Below, piece by piece: positions 10,641 to 21,442 of a stretch of 64,000 nt of DNA (the stretch's first letter is position 1; each line of letters opens with the position of its first letter). The notes beneath the pieces are model-generated. The model ran no database searches. It saw nothing but the letters and a program-made list of their open reading frames with translations, and was not told the DNA's origin. Position numbers and translations under genes: made by a program. This stretch comes from Grifola frondosa (taxonomy: Eukaryota; Basidiomycota; Agaricomycetes; Polyporales; Grifolaceae), in the NCBI GenBank assembly GCA_001683735.1, contig LUGG01000005.1, forward strand, positions 1,736,001-1,800,000, in the 5' to 3' direction.

Positions 10641-12260
10641 GAGATGGAATGCGGGTGGCGAGATAATGCTCGGGTCGAGGAACGGCGGTGGCGGCGGCAT
10701 CATCGGCTGCTCCGCGCCCGGCGGCGTCGCAGGCGACATCCTGTTCGGCGCGCTAGCCCGACTTTGCGCCGTAGATTCGTGAGCATGATGCGTAGCGTGA
10801 GCGTGTATCTGCATGGAAGTGAGCGCAGGAGGCGCACCGTTCGGCCGTGACAACAGAGAACAGCTCGACCTGTACGATGATCGCACCAACGTCGAGCTCC
10901 GCGGGGAACAGGTCGGCCATCTTCAGCAGGAAGAGCCCTGAGAAAGCCGCCATGACCAGATTGTCGTGCACGGCGTACTCCTAGAGCTGCCCTGTGCGAT
11001 CTCCTAGCACTGAGTCCGCGGAATGCAAATGAGGCGGGGGGGCGCCTGTAAGTGGGCGAGTCTAGTGGGTTCATGATGCAGTTCAACGCCACGTCCTCGC
11101 CCTGGAATGCGAGCTCGCGCTGCTCGAACGGTACCTTGTCCCAGACATGCAGCGCAGCGCGATGCAAACGAGCCAAAGCTTTGCGTAATGCAGAATCTTA
11201 CACGGGGGCGCATCTTCGTCCGTCATTCGCCCTATATTCACCGTCAACAAAGTAGAGAAGACGACCACGGGGGAGGGCATACGACGGAGCTCTTCGCAGT
11301 CCTTGCGAACCACTTGTCGAGCTCGACGTTGGGGCGCCGGATGAACGCGAGCGGATTGTGATCTACCTGACCATTCAGCCGGGAAAGCATCTCATAAATT
11401 TGCGCTGCACCAGCATGTGAGCAGAGAGGGGTGAAGTCATCACGGTTACACATACTCTTTTGCGCGATCAGTTCAACCTGCGAAACGATCAAGATATCCG
11501 TTGAGGACGCCAGGGGATGTGGAAGGAGGATGCGGTAGCCCCTGGTCGAGCTCTCATCACGACGGACGATCGGACGGCCAGTACCGAGGCTCGTCCTACC
11601 AAAGTCAGAGCGTACGCAATGTAATGAAGGAATAACGTACTGCTGTCAAACCAATAGAGGAAACGCCCAACATGGGGCTTAGCCCGGAGGTCATTCAACG
11701 GGAGAGAGAAAACCAACAGAGGGACAATCAAATCCGCGCGGACACAAGTTGGATATTGAATACAATGCCAGGGACGTGAAGATACAGAGCACGAGAGAGT
11801 CCGATGCTCACCGAGATTGCTCCTTCAATCCATTTCTTGCCGCCGCCGTCTGCTAGCTTCTTCTCCAGCGCACGGTGCACGCCAAAACCAGCGCCCCGTG
11901 CATTGCATGGCGCTCCAGCGTCATCCATTCGTGATCTATGCCACACACACCAGCATTCCTAGGCCCACGCGCAGATTCCTGTCAGCCCCATATCATATAG
12001 GACGCATTCACTCACAAAAACGCACCTTGAATCACCTCCATATGCACGACGGGGCCGAACAGCGACGAGCGCGCAATGTCGTGCGCCTCCTGGATAGAGC
12101 GGTAGAACAGGGTAATACGAAGGGATGAGCGGGCCCATCCCGCTTGGATGTTGGCTTCGATGGCGAGAATCGTGGCGAGTGTGCATGGCGCGCACACCAT
12201 GAGTCCCTCATAGGTATCATATATCATAGCTCGCGTCGAATATCAGGATATTAAGATGTG
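10640..12260 (-). pseudogene. Fungal transcription-factor-like gene, copy T1 (TFb type), 3'-truncated
   Basis: This is the copy in which the family is easiest to read. Going along the minus strand: 'LATILAIEANIQAG' and 'AHDIARSSLFGPVVHMEVI' ending at a GTGCGT donor; 'LEKKLADGGGKKWIEGAIS'; 'GTGRPIVRRDESSTRGYRI' (the GRP-x-V-x-R-x-E-S motif of the fungal TF middle-homology region); 'VSQVELIAQKS'; 'AQIYEMLSRLNGQVDH'; 'VNIGRMTDEDAPPCKILHY'; 'VHDNLVMAAFSGLFLLKMAD' and 'NLRRKVGLA'. The order matches fungal-specific TF domains that normally follow a Zn2Cys6 cluster; no such cluster is visible in any copy. A frame break lies near 11140 (expected MSWDK) and another near 11300. The 3' end is cut at about 10640, losing the last exon. 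Confidence 0.65.
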
Positions 12261-12900
12261 GCGTGCAGAGAAGAAGCTAGGGCAAAGGTGAACGTCGGCA
12301 GAAAGGCGCTAGGGCCAGCGCTTGTGCTCTGCATGTCTCCTCCTTACTTGTCACTTTTCAACGTCTCCTAGATACATAACCTTCGCTGTTCACTTTCCTC
12401 TTCTCTCATGCGCAAGCCTGCTGATGTTGAATCGCAGCTGCAGAGGACATATATGTAGTCACCAACCTCCGCGCTCCCTTAGTCCTTACCCGACTTTGGC
12501 TGTATTCTTCCCCGTCCTACGCGAATCTGCGGTTCCCCTCGTGTGTCCTCTCAATGTACGCCATCTTGCAATCACAGATCCATCTCCTCTCAATGTATGC
12601 GCTATTGCACGATGCTCTCACCAACGCTATCTCGCAGTCCACCTGCTCGCGCTCACCTACTTACATTGTTGTTGCTGTCTCGATGCGTGTGCGCTCACGC
12701 TGTTCTCATCATCGTCACTTCTCAATTTCCCGAAGGCATGTACTCTGCTCTGACTACTAGCTAGCTTGCCGACGGGGACCGTAGAATGTATCGCTGCTGC
12801 TGTATTCAGCACCGACGTAGCTTTTGCTAGCGTATTCATATTGTGCAATGTGAGTAAATCACGCGCATTTTGAGCAATGAGCGGTCACTGCATCCTGACC
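12261..12900. promoter_or_regulatory. Spacer S, copy 2: upstream region of T1
   Basis: It matches the spacer at 176-800 in order and motif content, including the tract before 'gcatcctgcagcactggc', but carries a small insertion (ctgaccaatc) in that phrase shared with the copies at 47.54 and 57.28 kb. This marks the TFb-type spacer. No conserved ORF. Confidence 0.45.
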
Positions 12901-12927
12901 AATCCTGCAGCACTGGCTAGCTGGGAC

Positions 12928-12934
12928 TGACTCA
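12928..12934. promoter_or_regulatory. TGACTCA site, copy 2
   Basis: Second occurrence of the conserved palindromic GACTGACTCAGTC element, at the same position relative to spacer S. Confidence 0.35.
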
Positions 12935-12949
12935 GTCGTACTCAAACGT

Positions 12950-13960
12950 TCCTCACGTAATTGCTATTCAAGGTCAAATGATAAGGGCTATGTATCAAAC
13001 ACCCGAAGCTCCATGTAAACTATTCGTTAGAAACTCAATCGTTCTGTTTTCTTCCCCGCACTGCCTTCGGACTTCTCAAAGATCTCGGCTAGCGTGAATG
13101 AATTCTCCGAGGAGGTTTTGTGTATGGACGACGCACGCGCATTACAACTTCCGCACATTCCTGCGAACGGCCGTGATGGTCCCTCTTGCTTCTATCAGCC
13201 AGCGCAACGAAGACACATGATCGTGGACGACTGTATTTTGCAGGCGTGCATGTTCGGATGGCGAAAGTCCGCCGTCTGAAGTTCTACGATGTTCTGACGT
13301 AGAGTTGGACTTCGATGTACTTCGCTGGTATACTATGTTGCTGCGTGACGGCGGAGCATCGCTGCAGCTCCGCCGTGGATGCAGCACATCGTTCGATGCG
13401 TGATTCTGTGGAACCTCGACCGTGGTCGCCACTGGTTCTGTTCCTATCTCATTTGACAAGCAACCAGCTTCCCGTGCCTCATACACAGCGTGCACTTCGA
13501 CATCTTTCAGATGTCTCCCTTCGACGATAGGTTGTCTATTTACGTCGTTTGCTCATCTTGAGTTCGTGCTGTTGTATCAAGTTCGCAGAAGATGTCGTGG
13601 CTGATCAAGCTGTTCTCTTCATTGTTCATCTTACTGATGTCTAGCATAGTTGCTAGATACACGTTGCTGCATTTTCGGAAGTGATATATCATTGCAGTCT
13701 CCTTATCTCAATTACTCGCGCCAAACTTTCCAATGTTCCTTCACATCCTCGGGAAACGCTAGCGTCTTAAGTGCTTATCATCAATGTTTGAATATGGAAT
13801 AGCAGTGCCGAGGTGATGTCTGTACGTTGGTGCGTGCTCTGCCGTTGGGCCATTCATGTAATTTCATCGGGTTTTGTACGAAACTGTGCCTCCGGGAATA
13901 TCACAGCATAGATGCGGTCAATCAGATCATAACAGCGAGGAGATGCCAGCGTGGTGATGT
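12950..13960. repeat. Conserved segment Q, copy 1, upstream of DUF6533 copy B
   Basis: It recurs at about 47.6-48.6 and 57.35-58.37 kb. The best coding candidate is the plus-strand ORF 13094-13279 ('FSEEVLCMDDAR ... IVDDCILQACMFGW'). It is retained at 57477-57671 but broken at 47.75-47.9 kb. A second reading starts after a possible splice near 13245 and contains 'LLKFYDVRYNNDADLDFAV' in the copies at 57.65 and 47.9 kb. Neither matches a family I know. The right part is the DUF6533 promoter. Confidence 0.4.
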
Positions 13961-13976
13961 TGTCCTCGAGGGTGAA

Positions 13977-13982
13977 TATAAG
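13977..13982 (+). promoter_or_regulatory. TATA box of DUF6533 copy B
   Basis: TATAAG in 'gtgaatataagag', 68 bp upstream of the ATG at 14045. The whole phrase is identical upstream of copies C and D. Confidence 0.55.
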
Positions 13983-14044
13983 AGTAGGTTCTCTCCATCG
14001 CTGCTAAAGCATTGAATCCCCAGTCTTTCAAACTACCTTATACT

Positions 14045-14351
14045 ATGTCATCTTCCATCAACGCCGAAGAGGATCAGCAAACGTGAGTGGTGCTCACTGC
14101 AATATTTCCTGATTCAATATATCCCACCGCACAGCTTCATCATAACATGTTGTGCTGTATCGGCTGCCGGTGAGTGTTTCACTTACAATCTCGAGTCATT
14201 CTCATAATCCCATTTCTCGCAGCTCTGCTGGTCTATGAGTACATCATTACCTTTGACCGTGAATATCAGCTTGTTTGGAAGCGCCGATTTTCGGCCGCCA
14301 CCTTAGTATTCTTGCTAGCAAGGTATTCTATACTTCTAGCGAATATTCTTA
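14045..14351 (+). pseudogene. DUF6533 membrane-protein gene copy B, 5' portion
   Basis: The first exons are 'MSSSINAEEDQQ', 'FIITCCAVSAA' and 'LLVYEYIITFDREYQLVWKR' with 'FSAATLVFLLARYSILL'. Splice sites agree with copies C and D. The gene is cut at the TA dinucleotide 14350-14351 by a 24.5-kb insertion and resumes at 38895. Without the insertion the sequence would read through exactly as in copy C near 48998. Confidence 0.8.
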
Positions 14352-14362
14352 CATCAGCAAAA
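14352..14362 (+). repeat. Left terminal inverted repeat
   Basis: CATCAGCAAAA, the perfect inverse of 38884-38894, preceded by the TA duplication (14350-14351). Confidence 0.8.
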
Positions 14363-14660
14363 TCCGGATATGTCTAATTTCGTCTTAAATTGTCTGAACC
14401 CGTCTGAAACATCTTAAGTTGAGACAAGTAAGAGACACAGAACTGCCAGACACTCAAGACAGTCCATACGAAAAATTGTTAGACAATCTCAGAATATTTA
14501 GAGATCTCGAAGAGCACTCAGAGTGATCAGAGAATTTCTGGTTTAAATACTCTTGGCTGTCTTGTTGATCTTACCAACTTAATTAACAATCAATTTCATC
14601 TGGGTCCTCTTAATTGCTCTGTGTTCTATCACACAGACCAGAAGACCTCATAGACCACTG
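14363..14660. repeat. Left subterminal region of the DNA transposon
   Basis: AT-rich and non-coding. It contains five TCTGA or TCAGA pentamers, and a block (tctaatttcgtct) that resembles the inverse of the right end (tctaatttcctct). Clustered subterminal motifs of this sort are transposase-binding arrays in several DNA-transposon superfamilies. Confidence 0.5.
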
Positions 14661-14944
14661 AGAAAAGGCACTTGCACTCCCACTCCTGGACGTCCTCATT
14701 CTCTCCAGGCACGTGCGAGCAAGCGGTACTCGGATGCAAGGAGATGCGCCGGTGTGACTCTCTCTATGGCGGTCTGCAGATCAGATGCGTGGGGCGGACA
14801 GCGACAATACATACTTGGCGGGGTGGAAGCGGATCACCTGGATGCAGATATGGTGTGGTGGGTGTGTGCGATGTCAGCAAGCTGTGGTGGCAGAACAGAG
14901 GCATAAGAGTCGTCAATTATACACACGGAGCCCTGAACACGGGC
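14661..14944. other. Non-coding stretch
   Basis: A plus-strand ORF (14672-14950) has no recognisable features. It lies just downstream of the stop of the Ser/Pro-rich gene and is probably its 3' untranslated region plus element sequence. Confidence 0.35.
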
Positions 14945-16926
14945 TTATGAGCGCATGAAGATCTCCACGGGGATGGGCTTCCACCGCAGACCCGAGCTCG
15001 CGGTGCTCTCCCCGCTATCGCTCGTGCCGCAGTCGCTTGTCCGCGAACTCCTGCTGTCCCGCCTGTCCAGACCAATGTCGAGGTCGAACGAGTGTTTCGC
15101 TACAGGGCTCAGCGGCAAGGGACTCCTGAGGGAGAGCAGCGACGGGCCAGAGGTCGCGACATGCTTCACCTTGGGCTTGCTCTTATTCTTCTTCGATGGC
15201 GAGAGCGTGAAGCGCGGGATCCAGGAAGACCCGGAGTGCGGCTGGCGCTCAGCGAGCGACGCGAGTGTGGAGGACGACCAGCGCGAGCGCAGGGTGCGCT
15301 CCGCCGCAGCGGGGTCGCGCAGACGCAGAGTAGGACTGTCGGGGATCATGACGTCCTCGGCGTCGGGCAGGCTGTGCCCGTCCTGGCTGTGATCGACGAA
15401 GGCGTCGAACTCGAACGCAGAGAGAGGGGAGGGTGGGAACGATGCGTTGACCGCGCTCATCTGTGAGTAGATGCTGATACTCCGCGGCGTGGTCGGCCAC
15501 ATATTGGTGCTGGGCTCGAGTTCTCCCGCCAGCTCCACCTCAATGCTGACGCCGACGCGCTTGAGGCGGACACGGCGTCGTCCGAGAGGCCGTTGATGTC
15601 TGCAGGAATCGACATTCGCGGCGGAGGGCGTGCACAGGATGGGGTAGTGACGATGAATTGGCTGCTGGGTGTCGCCGGGGCGGAGCCTGCGGACGAGAAA
15701 CCGTCAGACTCGGCGGACAGCCCGGTGCCCAGGAACCCGGCCTGCAGAGCGGCATTCGCCAGCTCAGCCAATAGCTGCTCGGTCGCGGCTTCCATCGATG
15801 ATATGGGGATGTCTGGGACCGGCGGAGGTGGTGGGGGTCGCTTCGGTACGGGGTAGCACCTCTTCTTCTGCGGGAAGGTAGGGTCGAGCTGGACACTGGG
15901 GCCGTGCGGAGGGTGGATCTGGATGGAGAGGCCAGGGACGATGGGGAGAGGCTTGCTGTGTCTGCTCTTCCCGCTCGCGGCATTTCGCCGCGGCGGAGGG
16001 GGCAGCGAGTCTGGGCGAGCGCGCAGATCTGGCGAAGACGGCGACGTAAGGGGAGAAGGTGGGAAGGTGGATGGAAGGGGAGTTGACAGGGTGACCACGT
16101 CGCTGATGTCCTGCGCAAACCACGCAGCATCCTCCATCGTGCTGTCTGCATCATTTGAGGGGGTTTCAGAGAGGTCTGGCGTCGAAGCCATGAACACGAT
16201 GGACGCACGATGCGACTTACACGTCGGAGCGCGGGTGAGACGCGAATGAGAGTGAGACTCGTCGTCCGAGGTCGGGGGCGTAGGGCACGTCCTTTTCGAG
16301 CTCGAGCTGGAGGCACTCGATGTCGTGCTTGAAGTAAAACTACTCGCTACAGAGGGCGTGGGGGACTGTTCCCGCCTCCGAATTGACGAAGTGCGGGTTG
16401 GATCATGGGCTGGCGGTGATGGGAAGTCGAGCGAGATTCCGAGGCCGGAGAACCGCAGATTGATATCGTCTAGATGAGATTGGCATGGCGTTGCGGGTCC
16501 AAAAAGTGGTGGAGCAGGAGCGGGCCGAGGAGGTGTGGGTGCACTGGACATGGGGAAGAAGTCGTCGAAAGTGAGGCCCTCTGCGCCAGTCAGAACAACG
16601 CGGCGTGATATGCGCTTGATGTCTAGGACGTCTGTGCTTAGCCGACAGCCGAGGGTAGCACTGCCGCCTATGCTGCGACTGCCGTAAAACGAAGACGTAG
16701 AAGACGATGGGGAGACTCAAGGCAAAGTGAACGTCTGCATTCGTCTTCCTCTGCGAGATTAGGGAGAATATGGAGAGGTTTCGCCTTGGCTGGGGATACA
16801 TCTGCTCTGCTAGTAGTAGTTCGAGGGCGAGGCTTCAAGTTAGGCAGAATGCGGTTGTTTGAGAAAACTGTAGACCGATGAGCTCAGGCTAGATACACGG
16901 GGTCGTGGACACTTACTAGAAGTCAT
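14945..16926 (-). pseudogene. Ser/Pro-rich conserved hypothetical protein, about 600 residues, with two frame breaks
   Basis: A minus-strand gene inside the DNA transposon. A four-residue first exon (ATG at 16926, then a GTAAGT donor) is followed by an exon with 'ILPNLKPRPRTTTSRADVSP', then 'DVLDIKRISRRVVLTGAEGL' and 'TFDDFFPMSSAPTPPRP'. Next comes a long Ser/Pro-rich region with polyproline ('KRPPPPPPVPDIP') and a short ordered block 'ATEQLLAELANAALQAGFLG'. The C-terminus ends 'RWKPIPVEIFMRS', and similar endings occur in basidiomycete hypothetical proteins. Frame changes are needed near 16714 and 15540; both are one-base shifts. GC content is higher than in the flanking repeat units. It could be a recently captured gene or an intact gene with sequence errors. 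Function unknown. Confidence 0.6.
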
Positions 16927-17119
16927 CGTTAACGTCGTAAATATCGAGTAGATGGAATGAGAAATTAACGAAGACGGATGAGAGAGAGGGCAGTGTAAAC
17001 GAGGAGCACGCGTAGTAGTTGGTGAGCGGCGCACGTTGGTGGTCGGTGAGGCTGGATGGTGATTGCCTCTTTGGATGGCGGCATTGTCTGTGGAGGCCGT
17101 TTGGTTCGGTGCTCAGACG

Positions 17120-18324
17120 TGATCATGCGGAGTCGGCACGAGGTGCGCAGAAGCACACGGTAGAGATGATGCGTGAAATGGATTGGCTCACAATCGTCAA
17201 ACTCGACTTTGCGCGCATGTACGCTGTAGGAAGACGTGGCGGTGCTGACGAGAAGACGGATGGGATGGTGGGCGCAACATGTCCGATGGGGTGTGTGTCC
17301 AAATGGGCCAGAGCAGTGTAGGCAACGAGCATCGCATGGTACGTTGAGCTGAGTGAGTGCGGTGGGACGACCGCGTCGCACTCGGGCGCCACATTTTCGC
17401 AAGTCTTGCGCTCTCGGTCATTTAATCTGCTCGGGGTCGGGGTCCATCTACACGAGAGCGATGAGACGAGCAACACAGCGGCGGCAATGGGCGCCACCAC
17501 TCCTCCCGTAATTGGCACTGCGACGCGCTCGAACTGTGCGAGCTCGCGATTCAGCGTTGAGTTCAGCTCCTTAAACTGCGCACAGAATGGTCAGCACACA
17601 CGCCATGCTTCAAGACACAAAAAAGTACGCACATTATCGTCATGCTCCGCTCACACATTGTGCGCGAGCTTGTGGCACAGCACGCACCGCGCCTCCGCAT
17701 ATGCACAGAATCTGTTGTACGCACCCATGCACAGTCGCAGCTTCACCGCCTGGCCCGCGTTCACATTCAACCCGAGCAGGTGAGGCACTTCATGCAGCAC
17801 GAGCAGCCCGCCCAGCTCCTCTGTGGTCGGTCCCAGCATCTGCACCTTCTATCCGAACTGGGGCCGTGCTTGTGCGAACGTGTCGTGCGCATTGCTCGCG
17901 GCCTTCTTGTATAACATCTTCTGGCTCTCAGGGGGTACGGACGTCAGTGGGGGAGCAGGTAGGCATGCCCATCACGATCGGCGATATGCACTCCTTGCCC
18001 CAGCGTGCCTTCCACGTCGGGACTGCGGCCGTCATCAGCAACTATCGGTGCGGACGCGGGCATGGGGCATGGACGAGAGGTGGCTGTAGACATGGGACGC
18101 GAGCGGCGCAGCGTGGGGTGTGAGTGATGGGCGGGGGGATGTATGCTCATGGCTCGGGTGCATGCATGAGCGCGGCGACGATGCACGTGTGCAGCGCCTG
18201 CACCTCCTCGAGGCGCACAATGAGGAACTGGCCCGTAGGCGGCGAACACTTGTCGACGCGAATCCGCACGAGGATCTTGCCCAGAAGCGCGAAGAAGCGC
18301 GAGAAAGGACCAAGTGCTCCGCGG
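17120..18324 (-). pseudogene. Fragments of an unidentified intron-containing gene (3' part), interrupted by the retrotransposon
   Basis: On the minus strand, exon-like pieces appear in order from the right: 'LGPFSRFFALLGKILVRIRV' and 'GQFLIVRLEEVQALHTCIV' (18320-18150); 'SNAHDTFAQARPQFG', a TAG stop, then 'MLGPTTEELGGLLVLHEV' and 'RLCMGAYNRFCAYAEARC' (17930-17650); and, after an intron, 'FKELNSTLNRELAQFERV' (17590-17530) followed by a hydrophobic segment. The R-E-L-x-x-F-E-R helix recalls sorting-nexin BAR domains, but only weakly. Two in-frame stops (TAG near 17855, TGA near 17647) sit where Gln and Arg codons would keep the frame. The gene's 5' side continues at 36107, beyond the nested element. 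Confidence 0.5.
18321..18324 (+). repeat. Target site duplication, left (GCGG)
   Basis: GCGG immediately before the 5' LTR, repeated directly after the 3' LTR. A fifth base does not match, so the duplication is 4 bp. Confidence 0.75.
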
Positions 18325-18511
18325 TGTCACGCACCAAATGTGTTTGGTACCTGGACATGGCAAAATAACATCAATTTTGCACATTCTGTCATCAGTAAAT
18401 GATATGGCATGGGACATCAAATCGGGAATATGGTCACGTGCTTATACTCATAAATAAAGCATAATTCTGTTCGGCTATTTCCAGGCATTCTTGTTCCCGT
18501 CCATCACCATC

Positions 18512-18956
18512 ATGCAGGCAATTTTGTACCCTTGTGATACTCAGGTTCCTTACTATCGGGTGCATCGACAGACTCATAAACATATCCTCATCCTCGATCC
18601 AGTCCAGGATCATCTTATCCCAATCTATTTTTCTGGTCCCCTTCGTCTGTTTGGGACCCAACATCGAGTTTACAGGACGAATCACCCGCATCCTTCAATT
18701 TCAGGAGACTCGAGTCATTGTTGCTGTGGAGCATTACACAGGCACCCAGGAAGTTGCAGTGGGCATTCCCTATTCCATTCTAGCCATGTTTGAATGGTTG
18801 GATGCATGGATCATTTGGAACATTGCTCATCGCAGAGGAATGTTGAAGCCGAACAGCGATATAGTTGAATTGCCGAAGAACATGCTGCAAGCAGGAGATG
18901 CGAGACTGATGGATGACTTTCTACTGATCTATGAGGGACATGGATGGAAGAATTAG
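18512..18956 (+). pseudogene. LTR-encoded ORF, 5' LTR copy (frame broken)
   Basis: Same reading frame as the 3' LTR ORF at 34271-34714, but a one-base insertion near 18650 (ctgtttggg against cttttggg) shifts the frame after about 46 codons. The downstream part stays open to 18956. Confidence 0.6.
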
Positions 18957-19658
18957 GTCACATGACAATGTATCCATTTTCCCACCAATCAGCACTCAGC
19001 TCACATTATTTCAAGTCAAAATATGCATTTTTTGTTAATGACATTACATAAGAATGATTATAAGAAGGACCTACATGACTTGAGAAGTTACAATGGAAGG
19101 ACCTAGACAAGGCCAGACCAGTCTACATGTTCTAGCTAAGTCCAGAATGGCCTAGCCCTTGTCAGAAACTCAATACGACCTAGGCTTGTCAAAAGACACC
19201 CTTAAATTTGGAGTGTTATCAGTTGTAACCCCATTTTGCAAGCCCGGACAGGTCCAGATCAATCACATGACCACCTGGATCATGAGCCCAGACCATCTAG
19301 ACAAGGCCTAGATGTGGAGATAAGGAGAAAAGTAGGAGATATAAATAGAATTGAAAGATTTAGTGTAGAAATAAGCTTAGTTAGGAAAACTTTGTACTGA
19401 ATTCGTAGTTTTGATACTTTTGTAACATAGTTTAGAATGTTCCATGACTAAGACATGATCAGATGACCTCAGATGAACTCTGATTTGTCAGCACTAATTC
19501 AGAAAAGCCAAGTCAGGACCAATCAGGATTGACCATGGATAATCATGATCAGTCGTGATTAGTCAGGATTTGAGGTGGATTAGTAAGGCAACCCAGAAAT
19601 GAGTCAGGGGGAGTCAGAGTGAGTCATTTCCATGGAATGTTCTGGAATTTCCTCAGGG

Positions 19659-19666
19659 TATAAAAG
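19659..19666 (+). promoter_or_regulatory. TATA box of the 5' LTR
   Basis: TATAAAAG within 'cagggtataaaagcagg', the probable core promoter for genomic RNA. R would begin roughly 30 bp downstream. Confidence 0.65.
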
Positions 19667-20353
19667 CAGGCCAAACTGCCCCCCTGAGAGCAATATAGTT
19701 TTTATCCACTTTCACCCCAGACATCTGTGTGCCCTCTCCTTCTGTGTGAATTTCACTTGGATTGTCACCTGACCAGACTGAGCTCTGGTAGTACAAGTCC
19801 AAGAAGAGCATCTCAAGGACCCTACAAGGAAAGTAGGATAGGTTGAGTACTCTGCAGTAGAATATTCTCAGTAGCAAGACAGCAGATTGCGGCGTAAGGA
19901 AAGTGCAAGTTTAAGTTCGAAGACAAGAAGTTTCTTGGGCTGTTTGACTGTTCAGACAAGTGCTCTGAAAGTACAGACCCAGGCAGGAAGACTCAAGGAC
20001 CCTACAGGACAGTAGGCTAGGTTGAGCACTCTCACAAGACCAGGAATTGAAGTCGCAAGTGTTAGCAAGTAATATCCCTGACATTCATTTGGAATCTACG
20101 TACCTGAATCTTATATATTTAATAAATCTCGGATTTCCGGACTCGGCTGAGCCTCTGACCGGAAAAGTAGGAAAACCCGTCACGCTTGGTGCACATTGAA
20201 GTATTGAAGGCTTTTAAATTTCTTGCTGCTTATAATTCAGTTTTACTGAACCCCTTGCTTGAAAAATAAATCCTTTTGTGAACAAATTCTTGTGTTAGAA
20301 ATTTATTCTCAGACAGGAACTCTCACGTACGTCAATAACCCCTTACAAAGAGT

Positions 20354-20371
20354 TGGAGCCCACCGCGAGGG
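20354..20371 (+). other. Candidate primer-binding site
   Basis: TGGAGCCCACCGCGAGG begins six bases after the 5' LTR. A PBS starting with TGG, complementary to a tRNA CCA end, is expected here. I could not assign the tRNA. Confidence 0.45.
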
Positions 20372-20490
20372 GGTGTGGAAGTAAATTCAATAAGCCCAAA
20401 AGTCAATTAGAACGAAATCTGGAGACAAACCTGGATATTGCAGATTCAGATAAGAACCCAAGTCAGGCCTTGTTACCAAAGGTTACCAGG

Positions 20491-21440
20491 ATGTACACGG
20501 ATCATCGTGATCCCCCGAATGAACGTAGTCCATTATCAGATACTCAGTTTTCCATAAGTGGATTCAGTAGTAGGTCTGCAATGGATATGCCAGTTGAAGG
20601 AACAAAGAATGCCCCAAAGCTATTCAGAGGAGAGGCAGCAGAAGTGCACCCATTTCTACGCCACTTTGAAAAGTTGGCAGCTCTTCATCACCTGACCACA
20701 GCAGAAAAATGCGAATTTGTCACAGATTACTGCTCGCGAAGGGTCAGAGAGACGATTGAAGGATTTTCAAGTTACAGAGAAGGCAATTGGGATGAGTTAC
20801 GATCTAATGTGATCATATACTTCAATGCAGATCTGGAGTCTAAGAGATTCAGACTTAAGGACCTCCAGGCATTTTCAGCTCAATTTAGAAGAGAGTCAAT
20901 TCATGAATTGAAAGATTGGAGACGATACCTTAGGAAATTCATCCGAATTGCAGGATGGCTCCGAGGTCAGGCAAAGCTTACTGAGGATGATTATGCATAT
21001 TACCTGTGGATAGGATTACCTCCTTCATTCAGAAAAAGATTGGAAGTTAGGATCTTAGCTCTCCACCCTATGCATGATATGTCAGAACCATTCCAGCCAG
21101 CTATGATTCAGCAAGCAGCTGAAGGATTGTTAGGCCCAGATCGTTTCGACACAGAAAGACTTGGAACTGAGGATATCTTCAAGCATGATAGCAGGATAGA
21201 AGATTCAGATGATGAAGCAAGTGATGATGAAAGGATAGCCCCAGCTAGGAAGGCTAGGAGACAGCCAGCAAGAAAATCAAGAGTTAAGCCGAAGAAGGTA
21301 TATGATGATAGTGACACGATGATGATGAAGAGGTGACTCGGCCAATGGAGCCAGCACCTAAGTTGAAGAAGAGCATTGGAAGAGTCGTGAAGGAATCCCA
21401 AAAGAATCAGAGGAATCAGAAATAGATAAGCTAGTTAAGC
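20491..21440 (+). CDS. gag: gag, N-terminal (capsid-like) part
   Basis: The first ATG in a conserved-looking frame is at 20491. The frame is open further upstream to the PBS, so an earlier start is possible. The product is helical and charged: 'PKLFRGEAAEVHPFLRHFEK' (a typical gypsy gag opening, 'F-x-G-x-x-x-x-x-x-F'), then 'EGNWDELRSNVIIYFNAD' and 'YYLWIGLPPSFRKRLE', ending in a basic Lys/Arg tail. This matches retrotransposon capsid order. The frame stops at 21336 and the gag reading continues in another frame from about 21400 into the next ORF, which implies one or two small indels between 21330 and 21430. Confidence 0.8.
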
Positions 21441-21442
21441 AA

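Larger units (their letters stand above)
18325..20347 (+). repeat. 5' LTR
   Basis: It differs from the 3' LTR, by eye, at three substitutions and six single-base indels. It contains a TATA box at 19659, AATAAA at 20121 and 20265, and an internal direct repeat: 'ctcaaggaccctacaagg' near 19812 recurs in similar form near 19993, each followed by a 'taggttgag-actct' phrase. U3 is therefore about 1.3 kb, which is long for a fungal gypsy element. Confidence 0.92.

Noticed and set aside
15540..16316. 258-codon minus-strand ORF in another frame of the Ser/Pro-rich gene
   Set aside because: Arg/Pro/Ser-rich shadow of the real frame. The real frame has ordered blocks and a conserved-looking C-terminus.
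17123..17518. Hydrophobic minus-strand ORF as a separate membrane protein
   Set aside because: It continues from the 'FKELNSTLNRELAQFERV' exon of the captured gene and then degenerates; no independent start or partner helix pattern.
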